From Simplicispira lacusdiani (GTDB lineage: Bacteria > Pseudomonadota > Gammaproteobacteria > Burkholderiales > Burkholderiaceae_C): a stretch of DNA of 64,000 nucleotides. Position 1 is the first letter of the stretch. Each line of letters opens with the position of its first letter. The notes under the pieces are model-generated. The model did not search any database. It was not told the origin of the DNA and was given only the letters and a program-made list of their open reading frames with translations. Location of the stretch: contig NZ_QXGR01000013.1 in NCBI RefSeq assembly GCF_003604195.1, positions 43,533 through 107,532 on the forward strand. The letters run 5' to 3'. The position numbers were made by a program, and so were the translations under genes. Shown in pieces: positions 33,042 through 42,127 of this stretch.

Positions 33042-34368
33042 CGCGCCGCGCACCAGCCGGCTCGCGCGCGGCGCCATCACGGGCGTAGCGGCCGCGCGCA
33101 TCGGCGCCGCCCACCTGGGGCAGCGCCTGCGCACGCCGTCGCCCCAGGCACAGGCCGAGCACGAGGCCGCCGTGGGCCGCATCCTGTTCGGCGCACTGGG
33201 GCAGTTGCGCGGCACCGCGCTCAAGGTCTCGCAGCTGCTGAGCATGCACCCCACACTGCTGCCCGAGGGCGTGCGCCACGAGCTGGCGCGCGCCCAGCAC
33301 CAGGCGCTGCCGCTCAACCGCGCCCTGGTGGGGCGCGTGTTCCGCCAGGCCTTCGGGCAGGAGCCCGAGGCGCTGTTCGCGCAGTTCGAGCCCACCGCCT
33401 TCGCCGCGGCCAGCCTGGGCCAGGTGCACCGCGCGCAATTGCCGGGCCAGGGCCTGGTGGCGGTGAAGGTGCAGTACCCCGGCATCGCCGCCACCATCGC
33501 CAGCGACATGCGACTGGCGCGCGCCACGCTGCGCGCGCTGGCGCGCACCGACCTGCCCCTGCCCGCCGACCGTGTGGTGGACGGCGTGATGGACGAGATC
33601 GAGGCCACGCTGCTGCGCGAGGTGGACTACCTGCACGAGGCCGAGCAACTGCAATGGTTCGCCGAGCACGCCGCGCTGCCCGGCGTGGCAATGGCGCGGC
33701 CCGTCCTGTCGCACACCAGAGCCCAGGTGCTCACGCAGCAGTACCTGCCCGGCCTGCACCTGGACGCCTGGCTGGCGACCGAACCGGCCCAGGCGCTGCG
33801 CGACCGGGCCGGCCAGCACCTGTGGGACTGGTTCATGCACTGCATCTTTGGGCTGGGCCGGGTGCATGCCGATCCGCACCCCGGCAACTTCCTGTTCGCG
33901 CCCGATGGCACGGTGGGCGTGCTCGACTTCGGCTGCACGCGTGAACTCTCGGAAGATTTTCGGACACAGGTGGCACGCGCCTGGTCGGCGCTGCTGCGCC
34001 CTGCGGCCGACCCGCAGCGTGATGCCGTGGTGCTGCAGGCCTACCAGGCGCTGGGGCTGGTCGGGCCCGACCTGGCGCTTGCAACCTACAGCGCCGAGCT
34101 GGCCCCTGCCTTGGCCGACATGCAGGCCTGGCAGCTGGAGCCCTTCACCCAGGCCGTCTTCGACTTCAGAGCCAAGCGGCCGCCCCCCATCACGCCGCCG
34201 GAGCACCAGCGCGTGCTGGGCCGCCACCTGGCGCAGGTGCCGGGCGAGATGCCCGCGTTCGATCGCATGTGGATGGGACTGATGCACCTGCTCACGCGGC
34301 TGGGTGCCCGGGTGCGCACCCGCACCGCCGCCATCCCTGGCACGCCCGCCGAAAGGACATCGCCATGA
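33028..34368 (+). CDS. AarF/ABC1/UbiB-type atypical kinase or ATPase
   Basis: 446 residues. The family blocks are all present: ALGQLRGTALKVSQLLSM (the KxGQ-type motif, here KVSQ), AAASLGQVHRAQL replacing the kinase P-loop, VAVKVQYPG (catalytic Lys), EVDYLHEAEQ, GRVHADPHPGNFLFAPDG and VLDFGCTREL (metal-binding DFG). In the UbiB/COQ8 family such proteins use ATP to assist ubiquinone synthesis or lipid handling at the membrane. This one is in a TetR operon next to two small membrane proteins and is probably a paralogue rather than the ubiquinone UbiB. ATG 33028 overlaps the DUF2867 gene end by 14 nt; no ribosome binding site inspected further. Confidence 0.85.
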   Translation: MASADAPRTSRLARGAITGVAAARIGAAHLGQRLRTPSPQAQAEHEAAVGRILFGALGQLRGTALKVSQLLSMHPTLLPEGVRHELARAQHQALPLNRALVGRVFRQAFGQEPEALFAQFEPTAFAAASLGQVHRAQLPGQGLVAVKVQYPGIAATIASDMRLARATLRALARTDLPLPADRVVDGVMDEIEATLLREVDYLHEAEQLQWFAEHAALPGVAMARPVLSHTRAQVLTQQYLPGLHLDAWLATEPAQALRDRAGQHLWDWFMHCIFGLGRVHADPHPGNFLFAPDGTVGVLDFGCTRELSEDFRTQVARAWSALLRPAADPQRDAVVLQAYQALGLVGPDLALATYSAELAPALADMQAWQLEPFTQAVFDFRAKRPPPITPPEHQRVLGRHLAQVPGEMPAFDRMWMGLMHLLTRLGARVRTRTAAIPGTPAERTSP

Positions 34369-34781
34369 CCCTCCCGCCGTCCGCCCCCCGGCGCGGGGCC
34401 GTGCCCCGGCGCCGCGCATGGAAAGGCCTGTGGCTGGTGGCCGTTGCGGCGGTGCACACCGTCTTTGCCGCCATCGTCTTTCTGCCCCAGTGGCAGGACA
34501 TCGTGCGACGCGGTGTGTTCGACAGCGTGGGCAGCGACCCGCTGCGGGGGGCCGTGGCGTGGTTCGGCCTGTTCGGTGCCGCCCTCGCGCTGCTGGGCTG
34601 GGCCATCGTGCTTCTGGAGCGCTCCCCTGCCCCTGCACCCACGGCCCTGCGACCGCTGGGCATGGGCGTGCTGGCGCTCACGCTGCTGGGGCTCGTGCTC
34701 ATGCCGGCGTCGGGCTTCTGGCTCGCGCTCCCAGCGGCCCTGGCACTGTGCCGACGCACGCCCCAGGCTTGGCGTTCATGA
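34365..34781 (+). CDS. Small membrane protein (DUF6463-like)
   Basis: 138 residues with four hydrophobic segments (about 20-40, 60-80, 92-110, 115-130). The N-terminus is basic (PRRGAVPRRRAWKGL). Features such as VAAVHTVFAAIVFLPQW, RGVFDSV and WFGLFGAALALLGWAIV match the DUF6463 pattern as I know it. Ribosome binding site AAAGGACA; the ATGA overlap with the kinase gene indicates coupling. Function unknown. Confidence 0.75.
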   Translation: MTLPPSAPRRGAVPRRRAWKGLWLVAVAAVHTVFAAIVFLPQWQDIVRRGVFDSVGSDPLRGAVAWFGLFGAALALLGWAIVLLERSPAPAPTALRPLGMGVLALTLLGLVLMPASGFWLALPAALALCRRTPQAWRS

Positions 34782-34796
34782 TCGATGGAGAACCCC

Positions 34797-35177
34797 ATGA
34801 ACCATCCCCTCCTGCTGGCAGCCGCGGGTCTCGCGCTGATCGGCCTGGTCCATTCCGTGCTGGGCGAAATCCTGGTCTTTCGCACGCTGCGCACTCGCGG
34901 GGTGGTGCCCACGGCCGGGTACCCGGTGTTGCGCGAGCGGCAGGTGCGCATCCTATGGGCCTCCTGGCATCTGGTGACCGTGCTGGGTTGGGCCCTGGGC
35001 GCACTGCTCTGGCGCCTGGGGAGCGGCCCCTGGGAGAAGGGTCTGGCGGCGTGGGTCGCCAACACCACGACGCTCGCCGTGCTGGCCTGCGCGCTGCTGG
35101 TGGGTTTCGCCACCCAGGGCCGGCACCCGGCCTGGTGCGCCTTGCTGGTGGTCGGTGTCTTGGTGGGCTGGCGCTGA
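34797..35177 (+). CDS. Small membrane protein of unknown function
   Basis: 126 residues, four hydrophobic segments (about 8-24, 52-72, 83-100, 106-122). Begins MNHPLLLAAAGLALIGLVHSVLGEILVF; VHS..GE and RILWASWHLVTVLGWALG are notable. ATG 34797 is chosen because GGAG is 5 bp upstream; ATG 34785 would give four more residues. Last gene of the TetR operon. Similar in size and topology to the preceding gene and perhaps a partner of it. Confidence 0.7.
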   Translation: MNHPLLLAAAGLALIGLVHSVLGEILVFRTLRTRGVVPTAGYPVLRERQVRILWASWHLVTVLGWALGALLWRLGSGPWEKGLAAWVANTTTLAVLACALLVGFATQGRHPAWCALLVVGVLVGWR

Positions 35178-35329
35178 CGCAATGTGCGAAATATCACGGC
35201 AACGCCGCCGGATCGCGCCACGGGATACACGCCTACACAACTCTTCGCCAGACGGCTACATTGGCTTTACGCAATTCCCGCACGATAGAGCTTCCGGTTC
35301 CGCGAGGAATCCTTTGTGAGGAGATCTCC

Positions 35330-35992
35330 ATGGCACGCACCACCCTGGCCGCCGCTTCCATCGCCCTGCTGGCGCTCTGCGCATTCGCGGCCCCCGCGCA
35401 GGCCAGCACCACCGCCACCATCGTCATCCAGACGGCCCCACCGCCACCACGCTACGAGGTGGTGCCAGCGCCCCGGCGCGGCATGGTCTGGGTGCCCGGC
35501 CACTGGGAGTGGCGCGGCCACCACCATGTCTGGGTGGACGGCTACTGGCTCAAGGCCCGCCCCGGCTACCGCTACCACGCGCCCGTGTGGGTGGAGCAGG
35601 GCGGCCAGTGGCATCTGCGCCCCGGCAGCTGGGACCGCGACCACGACGGTATCCCCAACCGCCACGACCCGACGCCCGACGGCCGCTCCATGCCGCAGCG
35701 CCCCTACGCCGACCGGGACCGCGACGGCGTGCCCGACCACCGGGACCGCGACCGCGATGGCGACGGCATTTCCAACCGCCACGACCCGACGCCCGACGGC
35801 CGGGGCCGCCACCGGGGCGACCGCGACCGTGATGGCGTGCCCAACCGCTATGACCGGGACCGCGACGGCGACGGCATCTCCAACCGCCACGATCCGACAC
35901 CCGATGGCCGGGGCCGTCCGCGCGGCGACCGGGACCGCGATGGCGTGCCCAACCGCTACGACCAGCGGCCGGGCAATCCCTACCGCAACTGA
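35330..35992 (+). CDS. Secreted YXWGHW protein with calcium-binding-like Asp repeats
   Basis: 220 residues. Signal peptide about 1-25 (LAAASIALLALCAFAAPAQA). Two short copies of a W..G.W motif (GMVWVPGHWEWRGHHHVWVDGYWLKARPGYRYHAPVWVEQGGQWHLRPGSW) at 50-100, the BcpO-type YXWGHW repeat. From about 100 to the end, Asp-rich units of the type DRDGDGISNRHDPTPDGR repeat, resembling thrombospondin type 3 or EF-loop calcium sites. GAGGAG ribosome binding site before ATG 35330. The protein is probably periplasmic or on the outer surface. Confidence 0.8.
   Translation: MARTTLAAASIALLALCAFAAPAQASTTATIVIQTAPPPPRYEVVPAPRRGMVWVPGHWEWRGHHHVWVDGYWLKARPGYRYHAPVWVEQGGQWHLRPGSWDRDHDGIPNRHDPTPDGRSMPQRPYADRDRDGVPDHRDRDRDGDGISNRHDPTPDGRGRHRGDRDRDGVPNRYDRDRDGDGISNRHDPTPDGRGRPRGDRDRDGVPNRYDQRPGNPYRN
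35638..35970 (+). repeat. Imperfect coding tandem repeats (Asp-Arg rich)
   Basis: Three copies of NRHDPTPDGR (near 35658, 35776 and 35881) alternating with NRYD units; DNA-level identity is high between the second and third. Likely to vary in copy number between strains. Confidence 0.7.
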
Positions 35993-36062
35993 CGCACCGC
36001 GTGGCGCGCGCGGCCGGCACTCCATAAGCATCTGTTGTGGCGCATAAGCCAGCGCGCGCCCC

Positions 36063-36068
36063 TAGAAT
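36063..36068 (+). promoter_or_regulatory. -10 element of the glycine riboswitch transcript
   Basis: TAGAAT, 4-7 nt before the first conserved riboswitch nucleotides, so the RNA would start at the first aptamer. The -35 is not clear. Confidence 0.45.
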
Positions 36069-36071
36069 GGC

Positions 36072-36262
36072 CGCTGCAGGAGAGCAGGCGGCGCGAGCCG
36101 CCTCACCGAAGGCGCAAACTCCCATACACGCTCAGGTACCGTACTGCACCATCATCAAAGCCGTCTGGAGAGCCGCCACGCCCGTGGCGCACCGAAGGAG
36201 CAAGCCCCGCGCCGTGTTGGCGCGGCGTGAATCTCTCAGGTAACAGGGACAGGGGGAGCGGC
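36072..36262 (+). promoter_or_regulatory. Tandem glycine riboswitch
   Basis: Two consecutive copies of the glycine aptamer core. First: GGAGAG (36079), CACCGAAGGCGCAA (36104-36117), CTCAGGTACCG (36131). Second: GGAGAG (36167), CACCGAAGGAGCAAG (36190-36204), CTCTCAGGTAACAGGGACAG (36233-36252). Linker between the aptamers is about 10-15 nt. These are the invariant pieces of the gcvT-type glycine riboswitch. About 90 nt of expression platform separate it from dadA; no strong terminator hairpin is seen there, so control of translation initiation, with AAGG 9 nt before the ATG, is more likely. Confidence 0.92.
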
Positions 36263-36352
36263 AGCTTGGCAGACGCGCCAACTGCACGCTATGAATACAG
36301 TAGCTGCTCACGCACGCCCACCAAGCGCTAGAACCCTAAAAGGCTCTAAATC

Positions 36353-37657
36353 ATGCGCGTGATCGTTCTCGGCGCCGGCTTGCTCGGCGTCACCTCGGCC
36401 TACTACCTGCAGCAAATCGGCCACGAAGTGACCGTCATCGACCGCCAGGCCACGCCCGGCGCGGAAACCAGTTTCGCCAACGGCGGCCAGATCTCGGTCA
36501 GCCACGCCGAGCCCTGGGCCAACCCCAGCGCTCCGCTCAAGGTGCTGCAGTGGCTGGGCCAGGAAGACGCGCCCCTGCTGTTCCGCCTGCGCGCCGACAT
36601 GCGCCAGTGGCTCTGGGGCCTGCAATTCCTGCGCAACTGCACGCCCGCGCGCACGCGCCACAACATCGAGCAGATCGTGAGCCTGGGCACCTACAGCCGC
36701 GGCGCGCTGCAGCAACTGCGCCGCGACACGGGCATCCAGTACGACCAGCGCACGCAGGGCATCCTGCACTTCTACACCGACCCCAAGGAATTCGACGGCG
36801 CCCTGGCCCCAGCCGAGCAGATGCGCCAGCTCGGCTGCGAGCGCCAGGTCATCAGCGCCGACGAGGCGGTGCGCATCGAGCCCGCGCTGGCCCACATCCG
36901 CCCGCAACTGGCGGGCGCCACCTACACGGCCGAGGACGAATCGGGCGATGCCAATCTGTTCGTGCGCGAGCTGGCCCGGCTCTGCGAGCAGGCCGGCGTG
37001 CGCTTCCAGATGGGCGCGCACGTCACGGCGCTGCGCACGGCGGGCGGCGGGATCGACCATGTGGAGCTGACCAACGCCGAAGGCCGCTTCGAGCGCGTGC
37101 GCGGCGACGCCTACGTGCTGGCCATGGGCTCGTTCAGCCCGCTGCTGGCCCAGCCGCTGGGCATTCGCCTGCCCATCTACCCGGCCAAGGGCTATTCGGT
37201 CACCATGCCGGTGAAGGACGCCCGTCTGGCGCACCAGGTGAGCCTGACCGACGACGAATTCAAGCTGGTGTTCTCGCGCTACACCTCGGCCAGTGGCGAC
37301 CGCCTGCGCATTGCCGGCACGGCCGAGCTGAACGGCTACGACCGCAACCTGAACCCCGCGCGCTGCGAGGCCATCGTGCGCCGCGTGGAGCAGCTCTTCC
37401 CCGGCGCGGGTGACACAACCCAGGCCGAGTTCTGGACCGGCCTGCGACCTGCCACGCCCAGCAACGTGCCACTGATCGGCCGCACGAAGCTGCCCAACCT
37501 GTTCCTCAACACCGGGCATGGCACGCTGGGCTGGACGCACTCCTGCGGTTCGGGCAAGGCACTGGCCGACATCGTGAGCGGCCGCGTGCCGGAAGTGGAC
37601 TTCGCCTTCACCGGCATGCCGCAACAGCCCCAGCCCCGGCTGCTGCCCGCGACCTGA
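36353..37657 (+). CDS. dadA: D-amino acid dehydrogenase, small subunit type
   Basis: 434 residues. FAD Rossmann motif MRVIVLGAGLLGVTSAYYLQQIGHEVTVID at the N-terminus, then ETSFANGGQISVSHAEPWANP, a DadA hallmark, and YPAKGYSVTMP. The C-terminal FAD contact is GHGTLGWTHSCGSGKALADIVSGR. Oxidises D-amino acids, and glycine poorly, to 2-oxo acids, passing electrons to the quinone pool at the inner membrane. Full length. Placed behind a glycine riboswitch, so expression should rise when glycine is abundant; the enzyme may act on glycine or remove D-serine or D-alanine made alongside. Converges with the GGDEF-EAL gene across 18 bp. Confidence 0.93.
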   Translation: MRVIVLGAGLLGVTSAYYLQQIGHEVTVIDRQATPGAETSFANGGQISVSHAEPWANPSAPLKVLQWLGQEDAPLLFRLRADMRQWLWGLQFLRNCTPARTRHNIEQIVSLGTYSRGALQQLRRDTGIQYDQRTQGILHFYTDPKEFDGALAPAEQMRQLGCERQVISADEAVRIEPALAHIRPQLAGATYTAEDESGDANLFVRELARLCEQAGVRFQMGAHVTALRTAGGGIDHVELTNAEGRFERVRGDAYVLAMGSFSPLLAQPLGIRLPIYPAKGYSVTMPVKDARLAHQVSLTDDEFKLVFSRYTSASGDRLRIAGTAELNGYDRNLNPARCEAIVRRVEQLFPGAGDTTQAEFWTGLRPATPSNVPLIGRTKLPNLFLNTGHGTLGWTHSCGSGKALADIVSGRVPEVDFAFTGMPQQPQPRLLPAT

Positions 37658-37675
37658 GGCTGGGCCAGGCCACGC

Positions 37676-40600
37676 TCACAGCGTCTGCGCGGCCTGGCCG
37701 AGCTGCGCACGCATGAAGCGCTCGCAGTCCGGCCCGGTGAGGGGGCGGCTGTACAGGTAGCCCTGTATCTCGTCGCAGCCCTGCGCGCGCAGAAATTCCT
37801 TCTGCTCCTCGGTTTCGACGCCCTCGGCGATGGTCTTGAGGCCCAGGCGGGCCGCCATGCCGATGATGGCGCCGATGATGGCCTTGTCCTCGGCCACGAC
37901 GATGTCGTGCACGAAGGATTTGTCGATCTTGAGCTTGTAGACCTGGAAGCGCTTGAGGTAGCTGAGCGACGAGTAGCCGGTGCCGAAATCGTCGATCGAC
38001 ATGCGCACGCCGCGCGCATGCAGGTCGGCCATGATGGCGATGGCGCGATCGGGATCGTTGCTGGCCACGCCCTCGGTCAGCTCCAGCTCCAGGCATTCGG
38101 GCGGCACGTCGGCCTCGTCCAGGATCTGGGTCACCAGGCCCGGCAGGTTGGGGTGCCGGAACTGCACCGCCGAGATGTTCACGGCCATGGTGACCGGTGG
38201 CAAGCCCGCGGCGATCCACTGGGCGAGCTGCTGCACGGCGGTGCGCAGCACCCATTCGCCGATGGGCAGGATCAGGCCGCTCTTTTCCGCGATGGGAATG
38301 AACTCGGACGGCGAGATCCGGCCCAGTTCGGGGTGCTCCCAGCGCAGCAACGCCTCGACGCCGACGGTGCGCCCCGTCTTGAGGCTGCGCTGGGGCTGGT
38401 AATGCAGCGCGAGCTGGTCGCGCTCCAGGGCCCGGCGCAGCGCGCCTTCGAGCAGCAGGGTGCGCGCGGAATGCGCCTGCATGTCGGGGGAATAGAAGCG
38501 GTAGGCATTGCGGCCATCCTGCTTGGCGCGGTACATCGCCACGTCGGCGTGCTGCGACAGCGATTCGAGGTCGAGCCCGTCGTCGGGATAGATGGCGATG
38601 CCCAGCGAGGGCGTGACCATCAGCTCGTGCTCGCGGATCTGGATCGGCGCCGCGATGGAATCCAGCAGCTTGCGCGCCAGGTGCGCCGCGCCGTCGGCGT
38701 CCGTGCCGGGCAGAACGAGCACGAACTCATCGCCGCCCATGCGCGCCACGGTGTCCTGCTCGCGCACCTGCTGGCGCATGCGCCGCGCCACGGCGATCAA
38801 CAGCTCGTCGCCAATACCATGGCCCAGCGAATCGTTGATGTTCTTGAAATGGTCGAGGTCCAGGAACATCAGCGCCAGCGATTCGTCGTTGCGCTGCGCC
38901 ATGCTGACGTCGTGCGCGAAGCGGTCGCTCAGCAGGGCGCGGTTGGGCAGGCCGGTCAGCAGGTCGAAGTGCGCCATCCAGCGGATGCGCTGCTCGTCCG
39001 CCTTGCGCTGGCTCACGTCGGAGAAGATGGCGATGAAATGCGTGGCCTCGCCCTCGGCATTGCTGACGCGGCTGATGGTGAGCCACTGGGGGTAGATCTC
39101 GCCGTTCTTGCGCTGGTTCCAGACCTCGCCCTGCCAGAGATTGTCGGAATGGATGCGGCGCCACATGGCGGCGTAGAACGAGGCATCGTGCCGGCCCGAG
39201 GCCAGGATGCGGGGGTTGCGGCCGCGCACTTCCTCGGGCGTATAGCCCGTGATCGTGGTGAAGGCGGGGTTCACCAGCAGGATCTTGTGGTTGGCATCGG
39301 TCACCATGATGCCGTCGTTGCTGTGCGAGAACACCTCGGCCGCCAAACGCTCCTGGGCCTCGGCCTCCTTACGCCGGATGGCGCTGCCCATGTAGCGGCA
39401 GAGCATTTCCAGCAGAGCGATCTCGTGGGCGCCGACCTCGTCCTTGCGCCGGCGGTGCACGTCGAGCACCCCCAGGAGCTGGCGCGTGTCCGACAGGATG
39501 GGCAGGGTCCAGCAGGTCGTCAGGCCGGTCTGCCGCGCCATCGAGAACAGCACCGAGCGCAGGTGGCTGTTGGCGAGCTCGGGCGCGTCCTCGGCGGGCG
39601 CGCTGAATTCGATCAGGCCCCAGGGTCCGTCGCCGATGTCGACCGGCAGCACCTCGCGCGCATCGTCGAGCAGGCCCACCATGGCATTGGCCACGCGTGG
39701 CACGATCTGTCCCGTCTGCGGATCAATCAGCCAGACAACACCCCGGTCGAACGGCAGCAGGTCTTCGAGTTTGGTCACCAGGCGCTGCAGGATCTGGTCG
39801 ATGTCGAGATCGCTGGCGATCAGCTCCAGGGCGAACGATCGCAGCGCCTCCCGCTGCTGCGCCTGCTGCTGCGCGGTCAGGTCCATGATGGTGCCCGTCA
39901 CGCGCACCGCGCGCCCCGCGCTGTTGCGCGAGACGAAACCACGCGAGAGCACGGGCACGTAATACCCTTCCTTGTGGCGCAGGCGCAGCTCCTGCACCAC
40001 CACGTTGTCATCGGAATGCAGCACCCGTTCGTAGATCTGCCGAACCCGGGCCAGGTCCTGCGGGTGGATGCGGGACTCCCACTGCACGGCGCCGCGAGGC
40101 ATGTCCTCGACGCCGTAGCCCAGCATGTGCCAGCCCTGCGGGGAGTATTCGAGGCGCTGCTCCACCAGGTCCCAATCCCAGGGGGCGTCGGTCGATCCCT
40201 TGAGGGCCAGTTCCAGCTGCAGCTGGGAATGGCGCAGCAGTTCCTCGGTACGCTTGCGCAGAGCCTCGTGCTCGAAGTAGCCCAGCGCGAAATCCACGTC
40301 CGAGGCCATTTCGGACAGCAAGGCCCGTGCATCCTGGTCGAAGGTGCCGGCTTCGCCCGCCACGAGCACGAAAACACCCGTCACCTCGCCGTTGCGGTGC
40401 AGGGGGATGGCCACCGTGGGCGCGGCATTCGGAATGTCGTGGATCCAGACCGGCCGGTCTTCGCGGATGGCCGTGCAGGCGCTGCCCATGCCCGGCATCT
40501 GGGCACTGTGGATCACCCCCGTGCCAAAGGAGGCCGCCACGGCCACGCCGCCAGCCGCGTCCCGGGTGCCGATCCAGGCCGCGAGCATGCCACCGAGGGT

Positions 40601-42106
40601 GACCGCCGTCTCGCAGATGCGCGAGAACAGCGCCTCCTGGGTATTGCACTGGACGATGGCCTGGTTGCAGGCGCTCAGCGCCGCATACAGCTGGGACTGG
40701 CGCTTGATCTTGATCTCCGCCAGACGGCGCTGCGTGATGTCCTGGAGCATGACGATGCAGCGGCCCTCACCTCCATCGCCGTCCAGCGTGCGCAATTGCA
40801 GGTTCACGAAGGCCTCGGCGCCGTCGCCGCGCCGGATGCGCCGGTCCACGGTGTAGGCATCGATCTCGCCACGCATGAGGCGATCGACGCCCTGCAGGTC
40901 CTGCGCCAGATCGACCGGGTCGACCAGATCCGCCCAGCCCAGCTGCTCCAGTTGCTCGGCGGAATAGCCGACGATGCGGCAGAAATGGGTGTTGAACCGC
41001 CCCCAGCCCGGCCGGCTCAGGTCGGCCGTGGCGATGCCGATGAACGGCAGCGAATAGAAGCGCTCCATGAGCTGGTCCGAGCGCGCCTGCTGCGCCAGCG
41101 TCTCCAGCTGCTGGGCCCGCCGCACCTGGCGCCAGAACAGGCTCAGCACCACGGCCAGCGCGATGATGGCCAGGGTCGTGACCGCCGTGACCCACCAGGC
41201 CAGCACATGCACCGATTCCAGCACCTCGGCCCGGTCGATCTTGGCCACCACGCGCCAATCGGTGCCGGCCACGGGGCGGTAGGCGGCCAGCACCGGCACG
41301 TCGCGGTGGTCCCGGCCCTGCACCAGCCCCGGTTCGCTCGCGCGCAACGCGATCGCCGCCGGCAGCTTTTCGCTGGACATCGGCAGGCGCAGTTTCATGG
41401 CGGTGCCGCTGCGGTGGCGCAGTTCGTTCATGAACACCGCCTGGTCGTCCTCCCGGTTGACCAGCAGGGTTTCACCGCTGGGGCTGGAGGTGGGCCAGGT
41501 CTGGATCACGGGAAACAGGAAGCGGTCCGGCGAGATGCCCATGAGCACCATGCCCACGAGCCGGCGCTCCGGCCCGCTGACATCGTGCACCGGCAGCAGC
41601 CAGCGCAGTTGCGCCTTGCCCTGGGCGTTGGCGAACAGGTCCAGGCGCACGGCCTGTCCCCCCTGCTGCAGCCGGGACACCAGGGCTTCATGCTGCGCGA
41701 CGACCCCCATCTGCCCCTCGATGGATGCCCAAACCTGGCCATCCAGGCCCACCAGATCGATGGTTTCATAGTCGAAGGCCGTGCGCAGCAAGGCAAACCG
41801 CTGCAGCACGGCCGCCTGCTGCGCGGCGCTGTGCGCCGGATCGGCGATCAGCTGCACCACATGCTGTGCGAACACCGCATCGGCGGCCAGCACCTCCGCG
41901 TTCTTCTGCCGCTCACCCAGCCAGCTTTCGATCTGGTCGGTCTTGAGCCGCGCGATGGCCGCGAGGTTGGCGTAGGCCTCGTCCTCGGTCTTGGGGCCCT
42001 GGATCTTGACCACCATCCAGCCGGTCAAGGGCAGCAGCAGGGCCAGGGCGGTCAGCAGCAGGACGAACTGTTTCGTCGCTGCCGTGCCCGCGTTGCGTAT
42101 GTTCAT
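37676..42106 (-). CDS. Multi-sensor GGDEF-EAL protein (c-di-GMP synthase/phosphodiesterase)
   Basis: 1476 residues from ATG 42106 (TTG 42124 possible). Order of parts: helix 15-35, periplasmic Cache-type sensor to about 295, helix about 296-320, then PAS, GAF, PAS, GAF and PAS domains, GGDEF and EAL. The GGDEF site is RMGGDEFVLVLPG. The EAL site is complete: GVEALLRWEHPELG, NISAVQF, LELTEGV, DDFGTGYSSLSYLK, KIDKSFV, EGVETEEQ and QGYLYSRP. Both activities are therefore possible. The upstream chemoreceptor gene stops 22 bp before, in the same direction, so these probably form one unit. Confidence 0.93.
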   Translation of the reverse strand: MNIRNAGTAATKQFVLLLTALALLLPLTGWMVVKIQGPKTEDEAYANLAAIARLKTDQIESWLGERQKNAEVLAADAVFAQHVVQLIADPAHSAAQQAAVLQRFALLRTAFDYETIDLVGLDGQVWASIEGQMGVVAQHEALVSRLQQGGQAVRLDLFANAQGKAQLRWLLPVHDVSGPERRLVGMVLMGISPDRFLFPVIQTWPTSSPSGETLLVNREDDQAVFMNELRHRSGTAMKLRLPMSSEKLPAAIALRASEPGLVQGRDHRDVPVLAAYRPVAGTDWRVVAKIDRAEVLESVHVLAWWVTAVTTLAIIALAVVLSLFWRQVRRAQQLETLAQQARSDQLMERFYSLPFIGIATADLSRPGWGRFNTHFCRIVGYSAEQLEQLGWADLVDPVDLAQDLQGVDRLMRGEIDAYTVDRRIRRGDGAEAFVNLQLRTLDGDGGEGRCIVMLQDITQRRLAEIKIKRQSQLYAALSACNQAIVQCNTQEALFSRICETAVTLGGMLAAWIGTRDAAGGVAVAASFGTGVIHSAQMPGMGSACTAIREDRPVWIHDIPNAAPTVAIPLHRNGEVTGVFVLVAGEAGTFDQDARALLSEMASDVDFALGYFEHEALRKRTEELLRHSQLQLELALKGSTDAPWDWDLVEQRLEYSPQGWHMLGYGVEDMPRGAVQWESRIHPQDLARVRQIYERVLHSDDNVVVQELRLRHKEGYYVPVLSRGFVSRNSAGRAVRVTGTIMDLTAQQQAQQREALRSFALELIASDLDIDQILQRLVTKLEDLLPFDRGVVWLIDPQTGQIVPRVANAMVGLLDDAREVLPVDIGDGPWGLIEFSAPAEDAPELANSHLRSVLFSMARQTGLTTCWTLPILSDTRQLLGVLDVHRRRKDEVGAHEIALLEMLCRYMGSAIRRKEAEAQERLAAEVFSHSNDGIMVTDANHKILLVNPAFTTITGYTPEEVRGRNPRILASGRHDASFYAAMWRRIHSDNLWQGEVWNQRKNGEIYPQWLTISRVSNAEGEATHFIAIFSDVSQRKADEQRIRWMAHFDLLTGLPNRALLSDRFAHDVSMAQRNDESLALMFLDLDHFKNINDSLGHGIGDELLIAVARRMRQQVREQDTVARMGGDEFVLVLPGTDADGAAHLARKLLDSIAAPIQIREHELMVTPSLGIAIYPDDGLDLESLSQHADVAMYRAKQDGRNAYRFYSPDMQAHSARTLLLEGALRRALERDQLALHYQPQRSLKTGRTVGVEALLRWEHPELGRISPSEFIPIAEKSGLILPIGEWVLRTAVQQLAQWIAAGLPPVTMAVNISAVQFRHPNLPGLVTQILDEADVPPECLELELTEGVASNDPDRAIAIMADLHARGVRMSIDDFGTGYSSLSYLKRFQVYKLKIDKSFVHDIVVAEDKAIIGAIIGMAARLGLKTIAEGVETEEQKEFLRAQGCDEIQGYLYSRPLTGPDCERFMRAQLGQAAQTL

Positions 42107-42127
42107 GGACAGGCGCTGGCTCAACGG

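Noticed and set aside
35638..35970. Regular repeats suggesting a CRISPR array
   Set aside because: The repeats are in frame in a secreted protein, vary in length and sequence, and lack unique spacers.
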